Shown here: positions 20,560-31,960 of the stretch, piece after piece
Layout of the letters: the number at the start of each line of letters is the position of its first letter
Numbering within the stretch: position 1 is the first letter of the stretch
DNA from: Callipepla californica brunnescens
Lineage: Eukaryota > Chordata > Aves > Galliformes > Odontophoridae
Assembly (NCBI GenBank): GCA_023055505.1
Contig: JALIRH010000002.1
Location: 58,427,233 to 58,491,232, forward strand
Direction: 5' to 3'
DNA: 64,000 nucleotides
Position numbers and translations under genes: made by a program
Notes under the pieces: model-generated
The model's input: the letters and a program-made list of their open reading frames with translations, nothing else
Told to the model about the DNA's origin: nothing
Database searches by the model: none

Positions 20560-21240
20560 GCGATGCCCCTCTAACCCTAACTCCACCTCCCCCCCGCCGC
20601 TCCTCTCATGTCCCGCCGACCGACCCACGGTCGGGGACAGCTATCGGAGGCATTGCGACAGTCCTCGCTGTCTCGCTGAGAAATAATCCCTCAAACCAAC
20701 GGCGGAGACGTGGGCGCTGAAGGCTCAGAGCACCCCCAGCCCTCACCCCCTGGCGGGGGGGCCTGGAGGGCTCGGGGCTGTCCGAACTTCCAGAGCAAAG
20801 GAAGCGTTGGGCCGCGGGGGGAGGACCCAGCGGGCTGCTGCCTCCGCCGTCATTAGCGGCAGCGATCTGCGGCGGGGATGTTTTCCTTCTCTTCCCCCTG
20901 TCCCCGCAGAGACGGGTGGAAGGTGCAGCGGCAGACAAAGGACCCCTCGAGGAGGGACCGAGGGGCTCGGCCGCCCAGAAGGAAACGAGTTGTCATTGTG
21001 ACCTGTCCCGTTGTTTCTCCGGCTTCCTCGACGTGGCCGGGCTCGCCCCTCACCCCATCGGGGCCGTCGGCTCCGGCAGTTTTCCAGCCCTGCCTGGGAA
21101 GTGCGGTCGTCCCGACCCTTTGAGCCCTACAGGCGCTGCCCGAGGGGAGCCCGGCGGAGCGGAACGTAGGGGCGCGGGGCGGCTGTCCCCAGCCAGGGGG
21201 CTTAACACCGAGGGGGGCCGCACATCTCTTCCTCGAGGCA
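20560..21240. promoter_or_regulatory. Second CpG-rich block upstream of IRX1
   Basis: CpG-dense, GC-rich, low-repeat sequence 1.2-1.9 kb 5' of the IRX1 ATG, separated from the exon 1 block by homopolymers and a GT microsatellite. It could be the distal part of one promoter island or the start of a divergent transcript. Open frames here on both strands have no recognisable product. Confidence 0.55.
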
Positions 21241-21251
21241 TGGGGGAGTGT

Positions 21252-21302
21252 GTATGCGTGTGTGTGTGTGTATGTGGGGGTGGGGGGGAAGGAGGGGGGT
21301 GT
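21252..21302. repeat. GT repeat followed by G-rich tract
   Basis: (GT)n with TATG interruptions, then several long G runs up to 21299; potential G-quadruplex on the plus strand. Confidence 0.7.
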
Positions 21303-22766
21303 TAGCTGTAACACTGGCTGCTGGAATCCTCTCCATCCCCGTGAGTTAGCTCAACTTCCTTCCCCCATGAGGTCGACGGAGCGAGCTTTCACCTCCGTAT
21401 GTCCAACGGGGAGAGGGGAACCCCCCACGCACAATGCACCCCCCTGGCTCCAAAATGTCACCCTCAGAGCAGGAGAGCGACCCTCAGACAAAGCTGAGTG
21501 GGGCTTGGGAACTGCAGCGAGGTTTGGCGGCTGGCAGAGTCGCGTTACAAGGGCTGCAGGTAAAGGAAGGTGGGAGAAGGCACTGCTGCTGCCGAAATCT
21601 TCTTAGCGCTTTAGATCTGGGCGGAATCCAGAAAAGGTTTCCACTCAGAGGCTTAAAAAATGAGAGCAATCCCCTCCCCCCATCTGCCCCCATCATTCTC
21701 AAAAGAAAAAAAAAAAAAGTATCACTTGCTTTTCGATCAGCCCAGAATCTTTTGGGGCGAACTCTGCTATTCTTCACCTGGAAACAGAGCAAGCAAAGAA
21801 AGCGCGGAATACCTGTAGTGGTGGTTTGGGAAAGATGAAAGGAAAAAAAAAAAAAAAAAAAAGAAGAAAGAAAGAAAAAAAGAGGACGAAATAGGAAGGG
21901 TGAAATTAAGAAAGAAAGAGAACCCACCGAGGAGGGGAAAAGTTGGAGGGCTGGGAGGGGACCTTTGTTTCTCATCTGCAAAGTTCCCGGCTCGGGGACG
22001 AGCGGGGTCCTGCGAGTGCCATTCATTACGCTGTGTTCAGTAAAGGCGAATCCCTCAGCGCGCATCTCCCGCTCCTGAATTGCACAGTGCCCATTTTCCT
22101 GACGGGTTATTAAGTCACTTTATCAGAAAATCTTTCGAAGCCTTTATAATTTTAATTTTAATTTTATTTTCACCTCTTGTGCAAGACTAGAGCCGCTACA
22201 CTGAGCTACTTAGGTTGAAAATCAGTTTAGCGAAGGTCTGGAGACCCTGGGTTTATCCTCTCCCCCCTCACCCCCCCCCCCCGCCCTCCACTCCTTACAG
22301 GACCTACAGCCGGAACTTAATCAGAAAAGTGCGCAAAGAACTAAACTGTGCGGAAAAACTGCAAACAGCATCATCTGCTGCCGGAAGCATGGGAAAACCT
22401 TTCCCTAAAGCTGAACAGTCCAAAAGGTTGGTGTGATCACTCCCCCCCCCCCATAGATTTGCTTGAAATTTCCAAGAGATGCTTTTTGAAACGGTCATCT
22501 TAAAGATAATTCGGGTTGCAGATATATATGCAGTTTCTTCCTTCTAATTTTTATTTTTTTTCCCGAGCCCCGCGTTTTAGTCGTTCCAATGTCTCCTTAA
22601 CTTTCGGCAGAACCTAAGGAAAAAGAGCACGGTGCCAACTCATTAACTCGCCGAGGAGTCACGTAGAGAAGGAGGAATTGGGATCAGAATGGGACACAGT
22701 CACCTTTCCGCTGGGGAGCGGACGCCCGTCTGAAAACAAGAGGGAGAGAAATAGATAGCGACGCTG
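21303..22766. other. IRX1 upstream flank
   Basis: No gene. Contains an A20-type run at about 21843-21862 and a (TTTTAAT)-like stretch at 22150-22170 within complex AT-rich sequence (22080-22220). Confidence 0.5.
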
Positions 22767-22785
22767 GGTGTAATGTGATTACACC
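22767..22785. promoter_or_regulatory. Perfect inverted repeat containing a TAATNNNATTA paired-homeodomain site
   Basis: GGTGTAAT and ATTACACC are exact reverse complements separated by GTG. The inner TAATGTGATTA is the P3 dimer site of paired-class homeodomain proteins, and the outer GGTGT/ACACC resemble T-box half sites. It sits in low-repeat sequence 3.4 kb 5' of the IRX1 ATG. Confidence 0.5.
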
Positions 22786-24059
22786 TAAGGTAATCGCTTA
22801 AAATAAATTGTATACTGTTTAAAGTAAATCGACCTAAATGGCCACACTCGTATAATTCAGAGATCACTGGGCAGATAAAGTTCTCCTTAAAGAGCCTTTC
22901 TCGAGAAGCAGTTTGCTAAGACAGTGGGCTCCTTCCAGTTTCTTAAGGCGATGCATCTGCTGCCAAGAGATTTTCTTTTTATTACGAACAAATCAGTTGA
23001 GATAGGGGTCCGATAAGAAATGCAAATCCAGACATAGGGGTCGCTGCTTGGCCGAATTTTAACCAAAGGCTGGTTCTGCAGGAACTGACTGAAGGCGATG
23101 TCTGCAAAGGGGCTGTGGAGCTCGAACACTGACTCTACTAAAAAAATGAAGTCAGTGATTTTGATCTGCTCCAGATGTCCTAAGAGTGGATATTGCAGTG
23201 CTGGGAATCCGCACCAAATATCTCAGGGCACTGATGGTAATCAGCACAACACATCAGCCAGAGGGGACTGGCAATTGTGATAACCTGCTGCAAATGTGCA
23301 GGGCTGGAGATGGCAGTGATAAACCGCTGAAAATATCTTCAAATGGAGATGACAGAGACGTTGAAAGGAGACACCTAACTATGGGGAGGATAAGAGACTG
23401 AGCAGAGCACAATTTGAGAATGGAGTTCAGATATTTATTAGGCTGCGCTTCAGCCGTGTAATTTCCACGCATTTTGTGCTGTGTCTGCATAGGGATACAC
23501 GTGCGCACTGAGCTGAGAGCAAAACGCGGAGCTCTCGTGAAAGATCGACCCAAAAGAAAGGGAAGCTTAAGCGCTACTGCGGCTGGTCTGGGGCTGGAGA
23601 AGAAAGTTTTCCTCTAATTCTTCTTTGAAACATCCTGGCAGCGCGTTCTCCTGCAAATCCACTCTTGATTTTGAGCTCTCACCGGTAGCACACGAAGAAA
23701 TTTCAGGTGATCTTTTCAGTTACCGGACAGTTTCAGATTTCTTTCTGGTGGAAAGAACTCGCAAGAGGGAATCTGCCAAAAAATAAAAAATAAAAATAAA
23801 AAAAGAGATTATCCGTACGATGTTCATTTTCTCACTGTTCTCACCACGGAGTTTCTCTGCCCTTCTCCTTGCTCTCTTTTTAATGTGTAAGTTTAAAACA
23901 ACTGTACCGTGTTAGGTATCAATCCTATACGTTTTAATGGCACGCCTGTGCAGGAGTGAATCCATTAATATAATACATCTCGCCTAGATTATAATTACAT
24001 CCCGACTGTCGACTATTTGGATCACTTGACTGAGTTTTCATTAAGAAGAGGCTCTATCT

Positions 24060-24190
24060 GATCCAGCGCTGGAAACCGGCCGCCTTTGACGGCTTTTGGG
24101 GTGCGGGCAGAGCCGCTCCCCCCGCACCGCCCTCTGGGGCCGCCCGCCGCCAGGCCCCGCTCTTCCGAGCGCCCGTCCCGAGCGCGTCTC
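24060..24190. promoter_or_regulatory. Short GC-rich, CpG-containing block
   Basis: About 130 bp of GC-rich sequence between AT-rich flanks, containing the reverse CTCF-like motif. No coding potential recognised. Confidence 0.35.
24125..24144 (-). promoter_or_regulatory. CTCF-like motif (reverse)
   Basis: The minus strand reads CCCCAGAGGGCGGTG, close to the CTCF core, in a small GC-rich block (24060-24190) about 4.8 kb upstream of the IRX1 start codon. A weaker fit than the 12.5 kb site. Confidence 0.3.
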
Positions 24191-24394
24191 ATCAGCGCTG
24201 ATTTATGAGCCTTGTTAAACACTCATTATGACTTTGCACCTTTTTCCAGCAGGGTCTGGGAAACAACCCCACTTTGTGACAACAGGGCATGTGTCAAACA
24301 ATTATAGGCGGAGAGGCGATGTGTCCCCGGAGCGCCGGGTTCCCCCTCCCTCCTCTTCACGCCCAATCCGAGGGACATTTCTGTGAAAAGAGGG

Positions 24395-24418
24395 AAAAAA
24401 AAAAAAAAAAAAAAAAAA
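24395..24418 (+). repeat. Poly(A) run, A24
   Basis: Uninterrupted A run between G-rich bases, in sequence upstream of IRX1. No LINE tail is recognised beside it. Confidence 0.9.
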
Positions 24419-24729
24419 GGGAAAAAAATAAATCTCGCTCCCTTTTGGTAAATTTAACTCACAACAACAGCAGCTTCCAGCCCTCTGACCGTGCAAACGA
24501 ATGGTTTGGTTTGTTCAGACAAGCACAAAGTTGCATACCTGGTGGATTCCATCAATGCGAGCACGTAGTGCAGGGAAGGACCGAAGTCCGAAACGTTTGA
24601 CTTCACTCGGGGTAACAGCTGATCAGGCGTTTACATAGACGGTGTTACTCAGACAAAAAGGGCATGATAAATATTTCGGTAATTTGTGTCTCTATATTTT
24701 AGCAAACTAAGAAAAACTGTTCTCTCTCC

Positions 24730-24785
24730 TTTTTTTTTTTTTTTTTTCTTTTCCTTTCTTTTTTCTTTCTTTTTTTTTTTTTTTC
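24730..24785 (+). repeat. T/C-rich low-complexity tract
   Basis: Long T runs interrupted by C. Confidence 0.85.
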
Positions 24786-24879
24786 CAATATCCCTACAGC
24801 TCGTTCCGATTAATCCTTTATCAATTGCAACCCGTATTTATTTCTGGTAGCAAAGCGAACGCGGAGCTCTTAGCGCTTT

Positions 24880-25240
24880 TGCATATGAATTGTTGAGCTC
24901 AGCACACGGGCCTGTACAAACAAGCCGGCAAACCTATAGGATGAATCATCCTCCTCTCGGTGTCTGTCTGTCTGTCTGTCCGTCTGTCTGCCCACCTATC
25001 TATGAATATCCGAACTTAATTAACAGCACAATTTCCATTTCGTCTCCGAACTGATCAACTGCAATTACGGGAGATTTTTAAGGTTTATAATTTGATGTCA
25101 CCAGACTGTTGCTCGGGGGCAGAGGCACAATTGCCGTGCCAGCTGCAGTTGTATTTATTTGTTTTTCTGTCTTGTTCCTGTAGGGCCGCATTATGCAGGT
25201 TTTAATTAGTTTGTGTTTGTATTTCGCCCGTCCCAAATCA
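24880..25240. promoter_or_regulatory. Candidate conserved non-coding element with a TCTG microsatellite
   Basis: Complex AT-rich sequence with TTAATTAA, GCAATTA and TTTTAATTAG words and the near-palindrome GGATGAATCATCC (24939-24951), interrupted by a (TCTG)n run at 24960-24991. Non-coding; regulatory role inferred. Confidence 0.25.
24960..24991. repeat. (TCTG)n microsatellite
   Basis: About eight TCTG units with one CCGT interruption. Confidence 0.9.
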
Positions 25241-25868
25241 ATGCCATCCTGGAGCAATGCGATGTAAATTCCTGCGGTACAGGTGTAGCTGCTAGCTCTG
25301 GAACACTAGGAAACTCGTGTCTTACAAATGAAAGCGGTGAATGCCATTCAGCCAAACTGTCAGCTTTAAACAGCCAAGAGGAAGGAGATCAAAGCAGAGA
25401 GCAGGAACTTCTACTCTCCAGATTAGTCTTTATGGTCTGAACGCCTAATGCTATTAAAGGGAACCAGGACATATAGCACATCGTTGGCTACAAAGTTACT
25501 TCTAATTTCGCTAAAGTCCTGCCTTATTTTGGCCAGTGTAAGCCTTCAGAGCATTTTAAGATGCACTGCTTCCTTTGAGGCCTAGTAGCTACTCATCTGA
25601 AATTATGCAGAACTAATACCTTCAGAGACACATTTCTGTTTGTGCACATATTTATATAACTTATCGCCTTTTGAAAGATAATTTTGATTTCCTCCTAGGT
25701 TCCACAAAGTCTTTTAATATAACTCACAGCAATAAAACCTGAAATTCTAGTATCTCCAGACATGAAAAGTCCCTTTATGTTGTGTTTGGTGTCTCTTCTT
25801 TCTTGAAATGACCTCTGTGTGGTGTTGTATAAATCTATTATTCCAGTCACTGGGGAATTCTTTTAAAG

Positions 25869-25910
25869 CTTTCTTTATTATTATTATTATTATTATTTTT
25901 TTTTTTTTGT
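25869..25910. repeat. (TTA)n then poly(T)
   Basis: Seven or eight TTA units running into a T run. Confidence 0.85.
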
Positions 25911-26159
25911 CAGGAATAAGAGATCGTTCATCTTTAACTAGGCCACATAGAAATTATGATTCAACAGCAGTGTATATTTAATTAGAGTAATCTCACTTGA
26001 ATTTAATTACCTAATGAATTATTTGTTTAAAAGGTAAAAAGCCTTGTTTGCCAAGTACAGTGCAACCCACTGATAAGAACTTCCGTTATAAGAACATTAA
26101 TATTTAAAAAAAACATTTTGCTCTTTTATATTTTAACTCTTTGGTTCAGCCAGCAGCCT

Positions 26160-26340
26160 GTGAGAGGGCTGGGCTCCCAGCCTCTCCCCTCGGCTCCCTG
26201 CGGCCGGCCCCGCGCAACTAACGCGCACAGCCGCGGCGCGGCGAGAGGGGGCGGGCGGGGGAACGCCGGTGCGACGGGAGCTGAGCAGGGTGAGATTCAA
26301 GGAGAAGCTCCGATGCGGCTCGGAGAGTGGTTCCAGAGGG
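26160..26340. promoter_or_regulatory. Small CpG-rich block
   Basis: Abrupt GC/CpG-rich interval in AT-rich surroundings, 6.8 kb 5' of IRX1. On the plus strand it contains a donor-like CAGG|GTGAGA at 26289/26290. Possible promoter and first exon of a non-coding transcript, unproven. Confidence 0.4.
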
Positions 26341-26626
26341 CAGGAGGCTGCGGGAAAGTTCCAGTGAGCACCAGGGTGCAAAACAGCCACTCTTCTGATT
26401 GCTTTTTTTTTTTTTTTTTAATCATTTATTTATTTTTTTCTTTTTTACCTCCTTTTCCTTATTCTTGTGGACAGCACATCTACTGGCCATCCTCTCCGCG
26501 TTTCTCCTCGGCTCTCAAGTTTTCCAGCTACCGCATTGTTTGTTTCCGAGACACAACACTCGCAGAGGTGAGCTGCGGCACTTGTCAGGGTTGTCCGAAA
26601 GCACCCCGCTGCTCGGGGATTATAGT

Positions 26627-26700
26627 GTCATAGAATCATTAAAACATTAAGGTTGGAAAAGACCACTAAGGTCATTCAGACCAACCATTATCTGCCCCAA
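26627..26700 (-). mobile_element. Short CR1 3'-end fragment
   Basis: TCATAGAATCATTAAAACAT, then AAGGTTGGAAAAGACCACTA: a CR1 terminus in reverse complement, abutting an (AAAC)n repeat. Confidence 0.8.
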
Positions 26701-26724
26701 CAAACAAACAAACAAACAAACAAA
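26698..26724. repeat. (CAAA)n microsatellite
   Basis: About six CAAA units directly beside a CR1 fragment. Confidence 0.85.
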
Positions 26725-29700
26725 TATACAAATAAACAGTAAAATGTATAAGTAAGTAGATAAAGAAATAGGAAAACTTTTTTTTTTTTTCAATTCAAAA
26801 CAGGGAATGCACCTTATTGCATTACACGGAACTTCTGCAGCAAAACTTAGTCCTTAAAAGTATATTTTTTTTTCTATTTCTTTTTCTTTCCCTTCTATGG
26901 GATTTGGCAGTGTGACCTGTCTGTCAAAGGGAGCTCTGTGAGGCTGGCTACCTGTTGCTCAGAATAGGCACTTTTGTTCCCTCCTTTCCTCAGCACCACT
27001 AGGCTCACACTGGAGGTCAGGGAGCATCAAAGGCTCAGACTCACCGCTCCCCACACTGCAGTGATGCTCTGGCACCACACATGATGCTTGATCACTTTCA
27101 GCATAGGGAACTGGCATTAAATGGTATCTCTGGAGGTAGCCAAGGGAGTATTTCTCCCTCTTAGCTACCAAGTGTTTCAAGAGGGAAAGCACAGTGTTGG
27201 TACACATAAGCCATAGGAAAAGAGAATGGAAGAGAAAGCAAGCTTAAAACAGCTTTGGTAGTGTGGAGATACTAGTTTGAACTAGGACACACATTGTGTT
27301 TGGGGGTCCCCAAGAGGTGGTTCTGAAGCTCTTCTTGAGCAGTTCTGTGTGACTGGCTGGCCCATGGGTGCGTGTACCACCTGAAAGGAAATGCACATAT
27401 AGGGGTGAAGCTGGACATTCATCCACTGAAGACTGACACGTACACTGGGCAGAACAGCTTCCTTCCCAAGTACCAGGAAGCAGCCAAATGCCAGAGCCTC
27501 GCTGCTTCCAGTGGATGGTGCAGGACCTGAGTACACCATCATGTAATTCTGTGGCTGTGGTCTTCCATCCATTTCCACTCCAGTGTTTTAAGCAAAGATG
27601 GACTTACTGCTGCATCCACACCAGTTGGCCAGCTCACTGCAGGCATATCTGCTAAAGTCCTCTGTCCACTGTAGAGCAGCTTGTGCAGCACTGAATTACA
27701 GCACTGCGCAGCTATGCTCAGCCTCAGCCAGGGCGGTAGTGAGGCAGCCCCCAGAAACCCTCAGTTATAGATTGTGCTTGGTGATCTGGGAGTGCAGTGG
27801 ACTCCAGGCCTTCCTCATTCTCTATCTTCTCTGCTTCTCAAGGGCCTGTGCTTTTCTTAAAGTTATAAGTGCAGTAGTCACAGCACATCCACATAATATA
27901 GCTTACTCGGTTTATTTTGATAATCAAACACGTATATTAACAGATCATATTTGGCTGTGTGTATTTATTCTTGCCCACTTTGGAAGGTGTGTGCATTTCC
28001 ACTGTATTATTACTGATAAAATACAGCACTACCATTTAAATCATGCAGTTACTGCAGGACAAACTATTAAATAAACCTTAAACTGGAATTTGTTGAATTA
28101 AAATTCCTCACACAAGCTCACTGGATTCTTTTTAATATTCTGTAAACAACATAATTTACAATGCCGATCCAATTCTTCTATAGCTTTCTTCTTACGTTTC
28201 AGCATTAGTATCAGTTGGTGTATTTTCTTTTTTTGCTTTGCTTTCTTTTTCCTTAGATGTATAGTCAGTCTTTTTACTAATATAATTGACTTATGCATCC
28301 ACTGATGTATGCTGCATTTTAATTATGACTTTTTGTTTTATCTAATAATACTTTTTAATAAGATTGCTTGGATTGTATTCTAAATGCAGGTGTGAGGTGT
28401 TGCTTTGTTTTTTAATGATCAGTGTAAATCTGGGCAAGATTTTTTCCCCTGAAAAATCTACACTCAGATCAGACTATGCATTTTTAGGCATTAATACACT
28501 TGCAACATTTCTTTGTATAGGCTTGCTAAACTGTAATTAGTTTTCCTATTCTGTTTCTGTCCTCTACATTAAAATGTAAAAATCCATGAAACCCATACCT
28601 TTTGGATTTGTTTTATTCTAATAACACAAAGATATATTTGAATGCCAACACAGTTTAAGCTTGGCCTATATAAAACAGCACTAGTCCATTGAAATCTTTG
28701 CATCAGAATAACAGTGAGATCAGAAATAAAGGAGTTTAAAAAATAACAGTAATTTAGTGAAAATACTTTTACTGAACTACAGCATTGTGAAAAAATTCTG
28801 ACATATTTGGTGCTTAGAACAAATATTGACTGGTGGATTAAGAATACAGTTTTTCTTATCAAGAAAGTCTTTTACTGGATGATTGGTCTAGCTGCACTGA
28901 GAAACAGGAAAACAGACTGTTCAATTTTTTTTTCCTATTTAGAACAGGTTTTCTATGGTACTGAAATCACTGTGGCAATGATTAGAACTTAATGTGGAGC
29001 CACACTCTGCAGCACTGTACTCCACAAAGTAGCACCGAGTTTATTTTATTGATTCATCGCATTTTTTCTTTCCTGAAACTGCCGCTCCCCGTCTCATACG
29101 TTACACTTTATTTAAGCATGGTACTACTCCACCAGAGATGGCATTTATTTTATTTATTTATTTATTTATTTTATTTTGCCTGGGGTTGAGAACACTTGAA
29201 CAATAAGAGCATCACATCTCGTGTTAATTTTTCATGCATAACTAGGCTGCTTCAATTTACAAGACAGTATGGATAAATATATAGTAGTTGTTGTGATTAT
29301 TTTTTTCCACACGCATTCTACTGTTTCCTCATATGTTTTGCATTGCTTCCAGACAAGATAAATTTTAGAAGTCTAAGTCATGATGTTCAGAGACTTACAG
29401 ACATTATTAAGAACAGTCAGAAATTATGAGCGTTTATAAACACAACAGGCCCAAATTAAGGCCCTCAGTTTAGCAGCTGGAAGCTTTCTGAGGTTAATTA
29501 CTACATGAAAAGAGAAAATATGTAAGGAACTATGTACTCAGTGTATGCTGCACCCTCAAGTTAAAAAAGCTACCAGTGGAATAAAATATTGGTCAGTGTG
29601 AGTAGAGACAGTAGTATCTGGAGTGAAGTTTTTACTGTGTTCACCTCCATCCTTAAGTTCAAATAATTAACACCTGTACTCCTTTGGAAGACCCTGAGAT

Positions 29701-31084
29701 ACTTGAATAAAGTCAGGTAAAAAAAACTCTAATCACAGCAAATATTTTGAAGGCAAGGAAAGTAAAAGGCTGTATCCTGCAGAACTGGACTGATAACAGG
29801 TAGGGAAATATTTACTTTTGTTTCACCTCATATATATTTCCTCAGCTTTTCCACGGGTGCCACAGAGTTAGATAGCAGTTTTTCACAGGTGTCTTCTTTT
29901 TTTTCTCTCTCTCCTGGCCTAGACCAACTAATGCAAGTATTTACTATAGTTCATTCTGTGCTGGCATCATTGCTGCAACTGCACTAACCTGAAACACTGT
30001 TACCATAAACATTTCTATAGTAATCTTAATAATTCCAATACTTCATGGAAGCAGTTGCACTGATGTTGTAGATACTGCCAGCATAATTCACAATAATCTC
30101 ACAATCCTTACAAAGCCTGCTCTGTGCAATTTCCTTCTTCTTCACGTTATTTACTTGTTCTGAACCACTTGCTGTTTCATATAGTGATGAATACCAGCTC
30201 ATTTAGTTCAAATAAAATAATCTCTCCAGATATTGATTGGCTCTCTGACTAAAACCCCTCCATGAATCTGTTTTAGGACCTGTTGGGAAGCTTGTCCATA
30301 ATGCAGTGCTGCTGAGTTTTGATGAACAAACTTCTGAGTAAATATAACAATTTATTTCCACCTGCACAGAGGTTTGCTGAGACTTTTTCATACTCTTACA
30401 AGTTTATTCATCCTTTTAAACCACGATAAGCTCTGTGGTTGTGAAGAAGACCTCTCTAGAAGGAACTGAACTATTCCCTGGAAAAGTGTGGTCAAGACTC
30501 CATGCCATCTCAATTTCACTCCTGTTTTGTTTGCTTGTTTCCATTTGTTGTGAATTGTTATGACTGAGGCCTTTAAGTCCTGGAAGCGGAAGACCCAGAT
30601 TATTTTCCTTCAGTATGGCACAAAAGCAGAAAAATAGTTCTTTCTTGGGAGAAGAAACAGCACAGTGTTGAGAACAATGTTAGGCTCCTTGTTACCACTG
30701 ACCAATAGAGCTGCTAATAATGTCACCCGCAAAGGCTGATAAAACTTGAACATTATTAGTTAGTTTCTTCTGGGATACGGCATTTCTCTACTAATTGTAC
30801 CTTATTTTTCATCATTCTTTTTTAGGTCTATTTCTTTTCTAATCCTTTGCCAATGCATTGCCAGTTTTTTCTTCTTTCTTTCCATCTTCTGTTTCTTTTT
30901 ATCTGTCTCCTTCAGCTCACTTTTTCTCACCTCTGTATTTGACTCCACATTAAAAGCACTCATGCTCTTTTGGTTGTTTTTACTGAAAGCAGTATCCCTA
31001 TATTCTTCATGCTCATCTGTGGAGAGAGAGCTGGAGGCACTGCAAAGATCACTCTCCAGTTCAGATCCTAAACCCAAGAAGGTT
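26725..31084. other. Gene-desert sequence
   Basis: AT-rich. The 158-codon plus-strand frame at 27598-28074 resembles no known family and lacks context. 30660-30760 is complex sequence with TAATAATGTCA-like words. No repeat recognised except TTTA at 29.15 kb. Confidence 0.5.
29144..29177. repeat. (TTTA)n microsatellite
   Basis: Tandem TTTA units with TTTTA variants. Confidence 0.85.
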
Positions 31085-31960
31085 CAAGGTGAGTGGACCA
31101 CTGGATGGCATATGAAGCTCCAAGGGTTGTGACTGTGGAACAAAGTTCTCCTGGGGGAAAGTTATAAGTGGAGACCCCCAGAAGTTCATGTGAGAACCGA
31201 TATTGTTTCTTAACAACCTAGGAGATCAAATAGAGCTCACCTATAGCAAAGTTTGCAGATCATACCACCTTGGATGGGAGTGATTCTTTAACTTGAGGAC
31301 AGGTTGTTATTCAGAAGGACATCAGTAGGCTGCAGAAAGATACCAACAGTTATCTCAGGAGATTCGCTGCAGGCGAATGCAAAGTCCTCGCCCTGGTCTG
31401 GAAAGACATCTTATTGCCATCAAGGCTTGGCATCAACTGGCTGAAAAGCACCTTTGTGAAAAATGACCTGTGGACCTCAGTGGACAGCAGGAGAAACAGA
31501 CCCAGAAGTGAGCAACAGATGTAGTGAAGAAAGTCAACTGTGAAATGGGCATTAACTGTGTGAATGTAGCCAGCAGGTGGATGGAAGTGACTTGTCTCTA
31601 TTTTACACGTGAGGTCCCATACAATTTTTTTTTTTTTCAAATTTTTAAGTTTCCTAGTGAAAAAAATAGGTGTTGGTACACTGCAGTCATAGCAGTCAAG
31701 GGATCACCAAGATGATCAGAAGACTAGTTCTTGTGCTGAGGAGAGGTTGGGAAAACTGTGGGTATTGTACCAAGAACAGGTTAATGAGAGATCTTATTGC
31801 TCTTCTTGGGTACATAGTGGTAAGGTGTAAAAAGATTGACAGACTTTTTTTAGAGGTGGCAGGATGAGGAAGAGAAGACACAGATTGTTGTATGGGAAAT
31901 TTTGATTAGATTTAAAAGAAAGTACTGATAAGGCCCAGAAGAATCCATAGTTGGACTCAC
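31085..31960 (+). mobile_element. Old CR1 LINE fragment (ORF2 region)
   Basis: Matches the CR1 ORF2 3' half in order: GTTATAAGTGGAGACCCCCA, AAGTTTGCAGATCATACCAC (degenerate FADD box), a GTCCTCGCCCTGG-like block, an AACAGATGTAGTGAAGAAAG region and an AGATGATCAGAAGACTAG block. Highly diverged, with many indels; no usable frame. Confidence 0.7.

Larger units (their letters stand above)
22786..26159. other. IRX1 upstream intergenic region
   Basis: No gene. Mixed complex sequence, homopolymer runs and the small elements listed separately. A plus-strand frame at 25213-25440 follows a fair acceptor-like TTGTTCCTGTAG, but its peptide is unrecognised. Confidence 0.45.

Noticed and set aside
20571..20582. 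Telomere-like TAACCC copies
   Set aside because: Only about two adjacent units; too short to mean an interstitial telomere.
25213..25440. Possible coding exon after an acceptor-like TTGTTCCTGTAG
   Set aside because: Peptide unrecognised and no partner exons found; left as intergenic.
27598..28074. 158-codon plus-strand frame
   Set aside because: No recognisable family, no promoter or splice context, ordinary AT-rich surroundings; likely chance.
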